26,532 nucleotides of DNA from positions 1 to 26,532 of the IMG/VR virus record IMGVR_UViG_3300034198_009163. The stretch is one strand, 5' to 3'. Origin of the DNA: a virus. Made by a program: the position numbers and the translations under genes. Below the pieces are notes generated by a model, which did no database searches, was not told the DNA's origin, and saw only the letters and a list, made by a program, of their open reading frames with translations. Numbering within the stretch: position 1 is the stretch's first letter; each line of letters opens with the position of its first letter. Positions 12,001 to 17,415 of this stretch are shown here, piece by piece.

Positions 12001-12812
12001 CTACTCATATATTTGAATTAGATTTTGTTCCAGTAAATTCTGGAATTACAAAATATTTTAAGAATTTAGGATACACATATAAAGGAACTTATAGTTCATT
12101 AATAACATATAATATCAATGAAGTAGTTGCTTATCAGGGAACTTATTTTATTGCTAAAATTATTGTAACTAATAGTACTCCAATAGCTGGCGATAATTGG
12201 ATGTTCTACAGTGATATCGTAGACATATATTATCCAAATACAATTACTGATTCTTCGTGGGGAGGAAATTATGTATCAACTAAAACATACTATAATGGAG
12301 AAATTGTTAAGTATAGTGGAACTTACTACGAAGCTCAAAAAACAGCATTAAATAAAACTCCAGGAACAGATGAAAGTTATTGGAAAATTTATAATCAAGG
12401 TGTAGATACAGAATGGTATAGAGAAACTATTCCGGATAATTTTGGACAATGTGATAGCATTGAAGTATTTGTTGGAGGAAGAAGACTTAGCAAGAATCCT
12501 TATACTGTATTTGCTAGATCATTAGATAAAGATCATCCAGATTATAACGATCTAGGGCAAGATAGTTATAATGCTGCCGGTGATACAACTATTGAAGCAG
12601 AGTTTTCAGTTGATGGTATAAATTATGGTACTGATAAAGCACCTGTTGGAAGGGTAAGATTAACAAATCCTCCTGCTTCTGGAGAATTAGTAGTTATAGT
12701 TTATAAAACAGGTAGATTATGGCAGAGAGTTAATGAAGCTAATTCATTAGTATTCAGCGATACTGATATAGCTAATTTCTTAAGAGCAAAGCAGGTTAAT
12801 TTACCTAAATAA
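3..12812 (+). CDS. Giant modular virion structural protein (5'-truncated by the window)
   Basis: The frame is open from the first complete codon at nt 3 and ends in TAA at 12810-12812, giving at least 4269 residues; the true start lies upstream. The ATG at 381 is internal, because the codons before it encode the same repeat type as those after it. Visible order: small Trp/Tyr modules (240-776), a Trp-rich core with segments such as YAWWRGIYKYFYDTDRP and RIPYGTIFNDIQPVVDFLL, a segment around nt 4090-4290 with YKFYQGFIREKGT, an FG-GAP propeller (5022-6638), two Gly-Tyr repeats (7788-9050), GDG modules (9672-12041) and two more small modules (12078-12401). I recall several of these segments from very large structural proteins of marine T4-like phages; no search was run. 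No transmembrane segment is evident in what I read. The likely role is a baseplate or tail appendage contacting the host surface. That it is a virion protein is well supported; its exact position is inference. Confidence 0.9.
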   Translation, partial: WIKTDRNTEQNVVRILKIEQATNIVPIDVYDDNTSIYAIEQANQLSYGTVFYIAKQDSSNIELTEANSDYWIPFVYKDKYRGEWDRNETYYQDEIVRYFGFDYVCYNEPGNDPIKKVPTNTVYWKLMFQGYTTSGEWNRISSYKLDSIVNYDETTYICIQENNEGISPTNINYWKKLIRGTSTFFGEFDSTKTYQTRDIVSYGLYLYSSKNKNNTGNLPTDTVYWTQLASGSMYPQYWSKNTLYKPGNIVVKDTRPKLDYRVRVYVNDKKRSDVSLKTIEGVVYINFENDLAPGDKVVYKVRSKASKNVKGYYEIPLNWQNNPFNNVVDGFTFGEVIDHVRTIVEGTTTFSGDFPGTSNLANLGQISQYGRKFMQHTGPMSLSTYLMVDKDANIVKSLRWAAREYSEFKKDILTKLTLTAFDGSIREIVDQLLLFYTQSKYQEKSAFYYSDMMPFGAASVREYTVEDPRFPVFVIDSFFNPKTQTKRSILVYVNEEQLLYGKDYTFDTDDAFVIISKTLSAGDNILIKDYATTDGCYVPFTPSKLGLYPLYEPKIYNDDTYREPVDVIQGHDGSIILSYGDYRDQIILELEKRIFNSVRIEYNSDIFDINDVIGGYYRRTDFTKTEINDVLLSEFLRWNSIPQFDFNSNVPGKWFFEDESFTYNYNKCLAPNNSEALYAWWRGIYKYFYDTDRPHTHPWEIQGFSQKPIWWDDVYGLAPYTSDNKIMWDNIEHGIIADPENRRVDLRYARPGMGNYLPVDDQGKLLSPLDSNLAQNFSRINAEGRYAFGDQAPVETAWRKSSEYPFAVMIVCSVLRGAEFIGKFWDRFTIKRNIAGQVVSIITKKKVQTNSLVFSNEKQTDGTRTITSGLANFIDEYVLIQKNIDYNYYKESLRNLNVKLSYRMGGFTSKDKIKVLLDSRSPNASGTIFLPQENYQLFYNKSAPVDTVSYSGVIIEKKTNGYKISGYDREKNSFEIYTPRPTASDATFSVGGISEEYVEWATGKFYTQGQIARIESEFYRAKVGHTSSDLFSSDTVKWQKLPNLPMVGGREAIRRTKFKETPVRIPYGTIFNDIQPVVDFLLGYQERLRAWGFEFEDFSTDLELPLNWLTSAKEFMFWTLQNWVAGSVITLSPAANRLKFNPKITASVDNLDEDFYGYSIYKADGQPLKADLTNIYREDNGFEIKPTDRTRDGIFHIRTNLVYQEHVLLFDNVSIFNDVVYDVIPGYRQGRLKIVGYKTNGWDGSYYTPGFMYDNAEVVDWQPNTDYNIGDIVKYQNYYYSALVKVYNKSDFDYSDWNKLDKDPESRLISNFDYRVNQYRDFYSLDASNFSEDQQSLARHLTGYQPRQYLENIIIDDVSQYKFYQGFIREKGTLNSVNKLFDALRASGFSSINLKEEWAFKVGDFGASDAYTELEFALDEDKFVQNPQDVVLTTAPEDFIDLTIYNISRSDVVKKPNSYDSKPFKMKALDHTQNDYGLFKYKVAGYVKDEDIDHYVLNEQDLLNYPLNLLSHRDKIWVANTPNGEWNVMGYFNTKTFVTNWERENNTLRFFCSEDPDVTIGEIIAVRNIQLIEGTYKVTNIYRNIIEVFTFNTSLNKTDDGSTSGVLFKFESVRYLTAKDVRVSRYNDIKIRGDKLWIDQDSQNRWKVLENSDVFTESTLNPPSFLRIAGQAYSYEIKISDNKKYMFVAAINNGPGRVLIYTRPNNTESWAFLQTIVMPIDFNINTGFEKFGTSIDCSADGYLLVISAPDIGGIKSLYRGNFNPSATYTIGEIVRQNGQLWRNIRAVNGDGSTISLDSMDWELVEDIIEVFTSEEQSGYTKQGAVFVFVFDLTSRRYYERDVYTYTGVDGNGNSFVTTKEQVITSYDPQTNERFGTKVKLVQDGSEYWLYVSSEMSDQSGRVQVFRRLESGQWVYNSNQRFINFEYILGYPDGSVTPPTTTSRYGYDLAVLGTRYIAVSAPFLGAGAVYIFQKIDTIFELAQVIDSTTITTIPNSSTRIPSLNDYDYFGYSLALKDNSLFVSSPNNDILQTNVGSVYHFEFNGDESSYNPFELRQIILPPSYMQNERFGTKLDINPTGNILVVSAIGGAVVIDTTFDTYADRVASDSTRNYELDPTSLRLIPTSFDSGATGFFDKTPYTGAVYIYNKFDDDFIYADKLQPNELLIANDNFGSALSITEDSIAVGASAREINGSRLGTMFIFDYNSPSWRIKESQSEMVDIDKFKKAFIYDSKKNTLINDLDFWDPAKGRIPSTADAEIKFQTYYDPAVYEYVEYSTVLSDQSAPWSDDHVGEIWWDLSQAKWVWYEQGDSTYRTNNWGRLFPGSTIDIYEWTETPYLPSKYYELSRTEAGAASGLTGIPKDITDLTYSTKFKYDPVTGVSTTLYYYWVKNKTTIPRVPFRFMSANDIAQMIFDPKALGYKFIAVTDKNSMALYNIGSDLKNLDVNLNVQFYEVDNTELLVHREYALLAEDDANTKIPSVVENKWFDSLCGYNTRGQVVPDPRLSWRQKYGGSYEPRQSWFANRFEALKQYFEYVNSVLAKNQIVDEVNFTKLLSSDPEPSILSGNIDQVVDILDDLRFVPTLKIKTATLIPVVTEGRITNVIIENDEARGHGYKIAPTVKILGTGTGAEITTTIDSKGRIATATVLKAGTGYDGYSTELVVRNYSVLVMSDEYAGNTWSIHDYTSTNKKWNRIRTRAYNVPQYWSYVDWYATGYSSESEISYQVNRTVDLNGSLAQVGDLVKVSDVGGSWLLLKRTSITETPDYINDYVVVGKQNATIKFSDKLYNLNKDLGFDTIYSYDLILYDQTPTIELRLILEAIRDNILINDLREEYVKLFFNGVHYALHEQLYVDWVFKTSFLKVNHNVGSLKQRITFQGDELASYQQYIEETKPYKSKIREFVSLYDKVDDSYNQVTDFDLFSFYNYATAQIERTSLNSSNIQSYPWKSWTDSHKYEITEINVYDNGNGYISVPKVIITGDGRDAKATAYIANGKVYKIIVDNPGYDYTYAPTIVISGGLSAIGSEVTAKAVAKIGNSKVRTNNITIKYDRVTFKPEFSLKYYDPNNDTYKNEYMYTDNSYIGDAIKRRFKLTYAPDPRKTNFTIIVDNIEMYGDQYSIEINEVVHDTFTTLEGYVVFAIAPDYNAPISITYYKNIRLLSATDRVNYAYNPVSGMYGKDYGQLMTGVDYGGVQLTSIDFEIGGGWDVLPWDVTSWDNVLSTNDDYVKASDGTTRTFDLEYIPAVGEIINVYLTYDVTDSLDNTVWPTGHGKGNVRYDRFGNKITKTIRLDDPYYNLYDGSTEQVNGQSTADENTIMNSFVGDGINKTIVLPTDYYNFITNTYKPFDLLETDLITFRKSTSEGTILPTDRSLIDSFVDGGNLSYTTAKGIAAEEIVVDGDGLITADTSHGPEELVQGQVVDALDIKVYHTPSDGGPSVIIRNYTGDGETTTFETGQPTSTVGGMIVISGGKILLNVEDSSLADNDYNQYHVNFVDGTITMNTVPAVGEKIAIISINTAGYDITEKVTFIGDGETQEYLMSSRWNNGDFSPFVTIDGVKVPFFVKESDDQYAVSGNVVIQFEVPPMEGELIQIMMFRGTVRKWSEVTTQHIPLVMGTYKYLLDPIPANLKPLSATAFVVVDGAFLEAPDYEFYIHDDANPEMFINDLRYPPNTLIAKDVEVYNNGTRLLPVRDYNLDSLNSSVTLNPGVASNGDTITIEILKFADYKVDIKNWDGSSIQDVSIIINPSRYPLINQKMMRVTTFTNHDIVKIKTINQGFRFNTGYDVLQFDVTQYDILSTAINTSGIFNLPRTVGTSSGVFVALSRKLLSPNVDYVVLDNKKQIKVLLPDILSGGDYIQIITFNDKVVHPSYGYKIFKDMINRYSYKRLDSSTTTTLAKSLLYTDTTITVTDGSKLPIPNRDLNLPGVIEIGKERIEYLVKDGNVLSQLRRGTLGTGFEGKTNPDGSIDIVNSSYPFGTEVYDLGPEQTLPYNDVEIKKTFYGDETTHIFELDFVPVNSGITKYFKNLGYTYKGTYSSLITYNINEVVAYQGTYFIAKIIVTNSTPIAGDNWMFYSDIVDIYYPNTITDSSWGGNYVSTKTYYNGEIVKYSGTYYEAQKTALNKTPGTDESYWKIYNQGVDTEWYRETIPDNFGQCDSIEVFVGGRRLSKNPYTVFARSLDKDHPDYNDLGQDSYNAAGDTTIEAEFSVDGINYGTDKAPVGRVRLTNPPASGELVVIVYKTGRLWQRVNEANSLVFSDTDIANFLRAKQVNLPK
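240..776 (+). repeat. N-terminal array of three and a half chitin-binding/CBM5/12-like modules in the giant protein
   Basis: Consecutive units run about 240-389, 390-545 and 546-698, with a half unit at 699-776. Each is about 50 residues and follows the pattern G-x-[WF]-x(4)-Y-x(3)-[DEN]-I-V-x-Y, then an aromatic Y-x-[CS] strand, a Pro-containing loop and a closing YW. Examples are EWNRISSYKLDSIVNY, EFDSTKTYQTRDIVSY and the endings TNTVYWKL, TNINYWKK and TDTVYWTQ. This spacing resembles ChtBD3/CBM5/12 carbohydrate-binding modules. The likeness is by pattern only; sugar binding is inferred. Confidence 0.65.
2976..3137 (+). other. Isolated CBM5/12-like module within the giant protein
   Basis: The encoded segment contains EWATGKFYTQGQIARIESEF and ends in DTVKWQKLP. 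It repeats the W-x(4)-Y-x(2)-G-x-I / EFYRAK / closing-Trp pattern of the N-terminal modules, and lies between two long non-repeat segments of the core. Confidence 0.5.
3777..3911 (+). other. Isolated CBM5/12-like module within the giant protein
   Basis: The segment contains DWQPNTDYNIGDIVKYQNYY and closes with YSDWNKLDKD. It is a close match to the W-x(4)-Y-x(2)-GDIV-x-Y consensus of the N-terminal modules. Confidence 0.6.
5022..6638 (+). other. FG-GAP-like beta-propeller region of the giant protein, probably seven blades
   Basis: Seven recurring units, each ending in a hydrophobic strand plus a G-x-V-x-[VI]-[FY] strand. Approximate blade starts are 5022 (SYEIKISDNKKYMFVAA), 5190 (FGTSIDCSADGYLLVISAP), 5619 (FGTKVKLVQDGSEYWLYVSS), 5829 (YGYDLAVLGTRYIAVSAP), 6018 (FGYSLALKDNSLFVSSP), 6201 (FGTKLDINPTGNILVVSA) and 6507 (FGSALSITEDSIAVGAS). 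Closing strands include GRVLIYTR, GAVFVFVFD, GRVQVFRR, GAVYIFQK, GSVYHFEF, GAVYIYNK and GTMFIFDY. This is the FG-GAP / integrin-alpha-like pattern. I see no canonical DxDxDG calcium loop in the blades. Seven blades fits a closed propeller. Confidence 0.75.
5280..5420 (+). other. CBM5/12-like module inserted inside propeller blade 2
   Basis: Between the first strands of blade 2 (ending near nt 5279) and its last strand GAVFVFVFD lies a segment beginning NFNPSATYTIGEIVRQNGQ and closing with DSMDWELVED. It has the same pattern as the N- and C-terminal modules, so a small domain appears to have been inserted in a loop of the propeller. Confidence 0.6.
7788..9050 (+). repeat. Two copies of a Gly-Tyr beta-repeat in the giant protein
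   Basis: Copy one (about 7788-7967) and copy two (about 8862-9050) share the scheme: strand, x-G-x-GY, x(3)-P-x-[VI]-x-I-x-G-x-G, [AE]-x-[AT]-x-[AT]-x-I-x(2)-[GN]-[KG]-[VR], a strand, then a second Gly-Tyr. Recognisable pieces are HGYKIAPTVKILGTGTGAE and NGYISVPKVIITGDGRDAKA. About 290 residues of non-repeat sequence lie between them, including the segment LYVDWVFKTSFLKV. Function is unknown; the pattern suggests beta-rich spacer domains. Confidence 0.55.
9672..12041 (+). repeat. C-terminal series of GDG-type beta modules in the giant protein
   Basis: Several modules begin with a [FY]-x-GD-[GE]-x-[TN]-x(2)-[FI] strand: near 9672 (SDGTTRTFDLEYIP), 9940 (FVGDGINKTIVLP), 10310 (YTGDGETTTFETGQP), 10570 (FIGDGETQEYLMSS) and 11980 (FYGDETTHIFELDFVP). 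They are typically followed by a V-x-V-[DN]-G strand and a P-x-x-G-[ED]-x-I-x-[IV] strand, as in PAVGEKIAIISI and PPMEGELIQIMMF. Such repeats are common in phage appendage proteins as stacked beta domains. Module boundaries are approximate. Confidence 0.55.
12078..12401 (+). repeat. C-terminal pair of CBM5/12-like modules in the giant protein
   Basis: Two adjacent units, about 12078-12218 and 12258-12401, contain GTYSSLITYNINEVVAYQGT and GNYVSTKTYYNGEIVKYSGT and close with GDNWMFY and ESYWKIY. They are the closest matches in the window to the Y-x(2)-G-[DE]-[IV]-V-x-Y-x-G-x-[YF]-[YF]-x-A consensus. The same module type therefore occurs near both visible ends of the protein. Confidence 0.65.
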
Positions 12813-12815
12813 ATA
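12808..12815 (+). promoter_or_regulatory. Possible T4-type late promoter octamer (AATAAATA)
   Basis: AATAAATA matches 7 of 8 bases of the T4 late consensus TATAAATA. It overlaps the stop codon of the giant gene and ends 15 nt before the ATG at 12831, so transcription would leave almost no 5' leader. The sequence is AT-rich, so chance matches are expected; its position in one of the few intergenic gaps is the main support. Confidence 0.35.
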
Positions 12816-12830
12816 AAGTGAGTTTATATT

Positions 12831-13502
12831 ATGAGCGATAACATTAAAGAACCTAAAAAAACTGTAATACAGGATGATCCAATGACTAAAAAGCCAGACG
12901 AAAAAGGTCCCTTTCATATAGAAGGTCATATTAAGATTTTTGATCCCGAAAGTGGCGAAATTTATGTTAATAAAAGAAATGCTATTCACTATGAAAATAT
13001 GAGTATGGCTTTAGCTGAGAGTCTAGCTAATTCCGGTCAGGGTTACATTTATCAGATGGCGTTTGGTAATGGTGGAACAACAGTTGATCCCACTGGTATT
13101 ATTACATATCTTACTCCAAACAGTGTAGGTACAAATAGCAGTTTATATAATCAAACTTATATTAAAGTTGTTGATGATAGAAGCGTAGCAAATACAGATA
13201 ATACACGTAATAAAGTTGAAACAAGACATGTTACTGGTACAAGTTATACAGATATTATAGTTTCATGCTTACTCGATTACGGTGAACCGTCAGCTCAAGA
13301 AGCATTTGACAATGTTTCTGATGTGAATAGTGCTTACGTTTTTGATGAATTAGGTTTAAGAGGATATGATCCTACAGCAGACGGATACACTGGAAAATTA
13401 CTTACTCACGTTATTTTTCACCCTGTTCAGAAGAGCTTGAACAGACTTATTCAAATTGATTATACAGTTAGAATACAAAGCCTATCGGGGTTTAACGGAT
13501 GA
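12831..13502 (+). CDS. Conserved marine-myophage virion protein, 223 residues, probably tail/fibre-associated
   Basis: The ATG at 12831 follows an 18-nt gap with a weak GTGAG ribosome-binding site, and the end overlaps the next start by 4 nt (ATGA). The N-terminus is charged and Lys/Asp-rich (residues 1-30), followed by a segment with EGHIKIFDPESGEIYVNKRN and HYENMSMALAESLANSGQ, then a beta-rich C-terminal half with YVFDELGLRGYDP and YTVRIQSLSGF. I recall this N-terminal pattern from conserved structural proteins of marine T4-like phages located beside the fibre genes. There is no catalytic motif, signal peptide or membrane segment. Position between the giant structural gene and three fibre genes suggests a connector or tail-surface component, but that role is inference. 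The reading frame is certain. Confidence 0.85.
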   Translation: MSDNIKEPKKTVIQDDPMTKKPDEKGPFHIEGHIKIFDPESGEIYVNKRNAIHYENMSMALAESLANSGQGYIYQMAFGNGGTTVDPTGIITYLTPNSVGTNSSLYNQTYIKVVDDRSVANTDNTRNKVETRHVTGTSYTDIIVSCLLDYGEPSAQEAFDNVSDVNSAYVFDELGLRGYDPTADGYTGKLLTHVIFHPVQKSLNRLIQIDYTVRIQSLSGFNG

Positions 13503-15607
13503 GCTACACAGTCAAATACACTGATAATATAAACAAAACAGCTATCACAGTTAATGATAGTACTATAAACCAAGAAACAAGTTTAGCATTACCGGGTCGT
13601 AATCAGAGAGGTTATGGTATTGCGGTTGCTGAAAATTTTCTTCATTTATTGGAAAATTTTGCTTATGATGAAGCTCCAACTAATCCAGTTGAAGGACAGG
13701 TTTGGTATGATACATCATCTGGCGTAGAAGATCTCAAAGTTTATGATGGAACAGGATGGAAACTAGTAGGTGCTGTTCGTAAAGGTACATCAGAACCAAC
13801 ACAAAAAGTTACAGGTGATCTTTGGGTCGATACAGATAATCAGCAGTTATTTCTTTTTAACGGAGCAAGTTGGGTTCTTGTAGGTCCAACTTTTAGTAGC
13901 GGACTTCGAACAGGTATTGTAGCTGAAACAGTTGTTGATTCTAATGATATTGCTAGAACTGTTTTAAAGACATATATTTCTGACGAGATTGTAGCAATTT
14001 ATAGCGTAGAAACATTTATACCAAAAGTATCAATCGCAGGATTTACCACAATTAAATCAGGTATGAATATTAGTACTAAAGACTTTAATAGTGATGGTAC
14101 TGTAGATACAAAATATTGGGGAACAGCAGAAAAGGCTGAAAATTTAATAGTAGGAACTACAGTAGTTGCTTCGAGTAATTTTTTAAGAAAAGACACCTCT
14201 AATATTACTAATTACGGATTTACAGTTAGAAATGATGTTGGAATCTCAACAGGTAATGAATCTCAATTAAGAATATCTGTTGATTCTGGACAAATTGGTA
14301 ACATTTATCATTCAACTCCAGACTCAGCATTTGATATTCGTGTAACTTATGATAGTAATATAGCTACTCTTATTAGAGCTGATTCTAATGGTAATGTTGG
14401 TATAGGCGTTAACAACCTTTCTCCGGCTTATACATTAGATGTTCTCGGTACTGCTAGAATTACAGATGTTACAAAAATTGAAAGTACTGAAAATGCAATT
14501 AATGATATCACAGGTGCTTTACAAGTATCTGGCGGAGCACTAATTAAACAGGATTTAATTGTTAGAGGAAATGGTAATTTCACAGGACATATTATTGTTG
14601 GTGAAGTAGACACAGGTGGCTCTAATATTGCTATCCTTCCTCAAACAAATAACCTATATACCATTGGCACTAGTACAAATAAATTTAGTAAAGTGTATTC
14701 TACATCTTTTTATGGAAATGTTGTAGGTAATGTTGAAGGAGACATTAGTGGAACAGCTAATGAAGCAAATAAACTTAAGAATGGTACAACATTTCAATTA
14801 ACTGGCCAAGTTACTGCTGAGGCATTTACGTTTGATGGATCAACTGGCGGAACAGTTAAAACTTTTAATACTTCTATTAGTCCTGATTTTATTGCTAGTC
14901 AAACGGAAACAACAGGAGTTGACGGTACTGACACTATACTAATCTATAGACCAGGATCAGGCCTAAGAAAGATGTCAAGAGGTACATTCTTTACTCAAGT
15001 AGCAACGGTTCCGGTTGGATCAATAATGCCGTTTGCTGGAACTGTAGTTCCTTTAGGATACCTACTTTGTGACGGTAGTGAAAAATCTATATCAAATTAT
15101 GATAGATTATTTTCAGTAATTGGATATACCTACGGTAATCCAGAACAATTAATCGGTCTTGCTACATTTAGATTACCTGATCTTAGAGGTAGATTTCCAA
15201 TGGGTAATTATAATATGGATAACGGTGATCAGATTACTAGTGCGTCAGATTTAACTATTATTGATAGTTCTACACAAATAGCATCAGGCACTAATTCTTC
15301 TACATCAAGCACTTTAGGTAATACTTACGGATCCGATTCTGCAACATTACAACTTGATAATATTCCTGATCATAAACACAATTTTAAGGACGGTTTTGAT
15401 AATGAATTTTATGCAATTAGAAATGATAATACTTCTCCAGATGATCCGAACGCTACTGCTGAATCTGGTCTAACAGCAACTACACAATCTCAAATAATTA
15501 ATAGAACAGGCGGTGTAATAAGAAGTACTACAACTACATCATCGTTTGACATTATGAATCCATATTTGACAATTAATTATATTATATACACAGGAAAGTT
15601 TGAATAA
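13499..15607 (+). CDS. Tail-fibre-like protein with C-terminal tail-collar domain (fibre paralogue 1)
   Basis: 702 residues; starts in a 4-nt ATGA overlap with the preceding gene, with GGGG 8 nt upstream. Residues 1-130 form a domain shared with the next two genes: a GYGIAVAENFLHLLENF helix, a GQVWYDTSSG motif near residue 69, and a second GDLWVDTDNQQLFLFNGASW unit. The centre (about 240-480) is repetitive shaft-like sequence with NVGIGVNNLSPAYTLDVLG, the usual phage-fibre GIG...LDV motif. Residues about 504-572 are a phage tail-collar domain (VGSIMPFAGTVVPLGYLLCD through FRLPDLRGRFPMG), followed by an IPDHKH motif near 623. The C-terminus, DIMNPYLTINYIIY, is typical of collar-bearing fibres. 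The expected role is a trimeric host-recognition fibre or its attachment subunit. Confidence 0.85.
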   Translation: MSYTVKYTDNINKTAITVNDSTINQETSLALPGRNQRGYGIAVAENFLHLLENFAYDEAPTNPVEGQVWYDTSSGVEDLKVYDGTGWKLVGAVRKGTSEPTQKVTGDLWVDTDNQQLFLFNGASWVLVGPTFSSGLRTGIVAETVVDSNDIARTVLKTYISDEIVAIYSVETFIPKVSIAGFTTIKSGMNISTKDFNSDGTVDTKYWGTAEKAENLIVGTTVVASSNFLRKDTSNITNYGFTVRNDVGISTGNESQLRISVDSGQIGNIYHSTPDSAFDIRVTYDSNIATLIRADSNGNVGIGVNNLSPAYTLDVLGTARITDVTKIESTENAINDITGALQVSGGALIKQDLIVRGNGNFTGHIIVGEVDTGGSNIAILPQTNNLYTIGTSTNKFSKVYSTSFYGNVVGNVEGDISGTANEANKLKNGTTFQLTGQVTAEAFTFDGSTGGTVKTFNTSISPDFIASQTETTGVDGTDTILIYRPGSGLRKMSRGTFFTQVATVPVGSIMPFAGTVVPLGYLLCDGSEKSISNYDRLFSVIGYTYGNPEQLIGLATFRLPDLRGRFPMGNYNMDNGDQITSASDLTIIDSSTQIASGTNSSTSSTLGNTYGSDSATLQLDNIPDHKHNFKDGFDNEFYAIRNDNTSPDDPNATAESGLTATTQSQIINRTGGVIRSTTTTSSFDIMNPYLTINYIIYTGKFE

Positions 15608-17373
15608 TGTCTTATATTATTAATAAAACTAATGGAGAAGTTTTAACAACTCTCATAGATGGGCAAGTAGATACTACGACAGATCTTATTCTTATAGGTA
15701 AGAATTATACAGGGTTTGGCGAACAATTAAATGAGAATTTTGTCAAACTTTTAGAAAACTTCTCCGGATCATCTGAACCGTCTCGTCCTATTCTCGGGCA
15801 GTTATGGTATGACACAACGGACGGTCGTATGAAAGTATATGGAGCAACCGGGTGGAAAGCAGCCGGAGGACCTGTAGTACAAAGCTCATCGCCCCTAAAC
15901 TTTACAACAGGTGACATTTGGATAGATAATAATGAAAATCAGATGTGGTTCTTTGACGGCAGTGATTTAATATTAGCAGGACCTATTTGGAAAAGAAGTC
16001 AAAGAAAAACTGGATTTGTTGCTGAAACTTTATATGATGCTAACAATAATGCTAAACCAGTACTTTATCTTTACGTAGCAGATTCTCTATTAGGTATCTA
16101 TTCTTCTACAGAATTTACTCCAGTTCCTGCTATAGAAGGATTTACAATATTATATAAAGGATATACAGCAAATAGCTTAGTTTCTACATTCTTTAGTAAT
16201 ACAACAAAAAGTTCTTATGGGTTAGAAGAAGCATTAACTGCATCTCAAAGACAGGCTCTTCCTACGAGTATAATAACAGCTTCTCAATTTATGAGAAGTG
16301 ATCAATCAACATCTAATAACACAAAGATTTTAATTCAAAGTAATGATGGGTTAACAGTTGGTGCTAATCAGTTAGGTGATCTTAAAGTTTCAGGAACTAC
16401 TCTTATCCTTGAGAACGTAGTAACTAATGGCAATATAGCACTTAGAACTAAAAATAATAGTCAAACACTTGATGCTGTTTATGTAGATTCGGCTAATACT
16501 AGAGTTGGTATTTTTACAGCCGCTCCACAGCAAACTCTTGATGTTAATGGTGATGTTGTAATTAGAGGAAATCTTGTTGTACAAAAAGATACAGTTACAT
16601 TAGAAGTATCTCAGTTACGAGTAGAAGATATTAATATCGAATTAGGTTATACAGGTTCTACCCCAGTTAACGACACAGGAATTGACGGCGGCGGAGTTAT
16701 TATTAAAGGTCAAACTGATAAATCGATATTATTCAAAAGATCTAGACAGATTACAGATGGTACACCTGCGCCATATGTAAATTATTCAGTTTTTGATGTA
16801 TCAGAGAACATTAACTTAGCTTCTGGGAAATTTTTTAGTATCGACGGAGTTAAAGTATTAGATGGATCAACATTATCTGCTGCTATTACTAGTGCTCCGG
16901 GCATTACAAGTATAGGACCTCAAGTGTCTCTTACAGTTGATGATTTGTATCTTAACAATAATAGAATAGCAGGAACCGTTGTAAATCAAGATATAGAGAT
17001 TGAACCACTAGGAACTGGTAATTTAGCTATAATTGGTCAAAGAAGAATTACAGGAGTAGGATATCCAACAGATCTCCAGGATGCTGTTCCTAGATATTAT
17101 GCTGAAGGTTTTGCTAAGATTTTACCTATTTCTTTAACCTTAATACAAAATGGATTAGACGGAGCTCTTAATAGTAATATTATTTTGATGTTAAATGATA
17201 TAGCAGATCCTGTAATTTACGTTCCAGGAAAACCTGCCTACGTTCATTTACAGCAATTAAACTATACTGCTCCGGATATAACAGTAACTAGATCACTTAA
17301 AAAGTTTATAATTCAAAATACAGGCGGAGCCAATTTTTGGGCTTTTGACAGTGATCTAACAAGTAGTATATGA
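15607..17373 (+). CDS. Tail-fibre-like protein (fibre paralogue 2)
   Basis: 588 residues; the ATG shares one base with the stop of the upstream gene (TAATG), with AGGAAAG 8 nt before it. Residues 1-125 repeat the domain of its neighbours (GFGEQLNENFVKLLENF, GQLWYDTTDGRMKVY near residue 67, GDIWIDNNENQMWFFDG). The middle contains VGIFTAAPQQTLDVNGDVVI, a fibre-shaft motif, and LEVSQLRVEDINIELGY, which looks like a segment placed before a knob. The C-terminus has no collar or chaperone domain and ends in an aromatic-rich strand, FIIQNTGGANFWAFDSD. It is probably a fibre or fibre-like appendage subunit with a tip specificity different from its paralogues. Confidence 0.82.
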   Translation: MSYIINKTNGEVLTTLIDGQVDTTTDLILIGKNYTGFGEQLNENFVKLLENFSGSSEPSRPILGQLWYDTTDGRMKVYGATGWKAAGGPVVQSSSPLNFTTGDIWIDNNENQMWFFDGSDLILAGPIWKRSQRKTGFVAETLYDANNNAKPVLYLYVADSLLGIYSSTEFTPVPAIEGFTILYKGYTANSLVSTFFSNTTKSSYGLEEALTASQRQALPTSIITASQFMRSDQSTSNNTKILIQSNDGLTVGANQLGDLKVSGTTLILENVVTNGNIALRTKNNSQTLDAVYVDSANTRVGIFTAAPQQTLDVNGDVVIRGNLVVQKDTVTLEVSQLRVEDINIELGYTGSTPVNDTGIDGGGVIIKGQTDKSILFKRSRQITDGTPAPYVNYSVFDVSENINLASGKFFSIDGVKVLDGSTLSAAITSAPGITSIGPQVSLTVDDLYLNNNRIAGTVVNQDIEIEPLGTGNLAIIGQRRITGVGYPTDLQDAVPRYYAEGFAKILPISLTLIQNGLDGALNSNIILMLNDIADPVIYVPGKPAYVHLQQLNYTAPDITVTRSLKKFIIQNTGGANFWAFDSDLTSSI

Positions 17374-17379
17374 TAAATA
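17372..17379 (+). promoter_or_regulatory. Possible T4-type late promoter octamer (GATAAATA)
   Basis: GATAAATA matches 7 of 8 bases of the T4 late consensus TATAAATA. It overlaps the TGA stop of the upstream fibre gene and lies 36 nt before the ATG at 17416, in the 42-nt gap that separates fibre paralogues 2 and 3. Position is suggestive; the motif alone is weak in such AT-rich DNA. Confidence 0.4.
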
Positions 17380-17415
17380 GTTATAACGCACCATGAGAGT
17401 TCAGGAGCCCTAAGA

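Noticed and set aside
13499-15607. Integrated host gene instead of a fibre for the collar-domain protein
   Set aside because: Shared N-domain with two adjacent phage genes, 4-nt overlap with the upstream gene and a typical fibre shaft and collar make a phage tail role far more likely.
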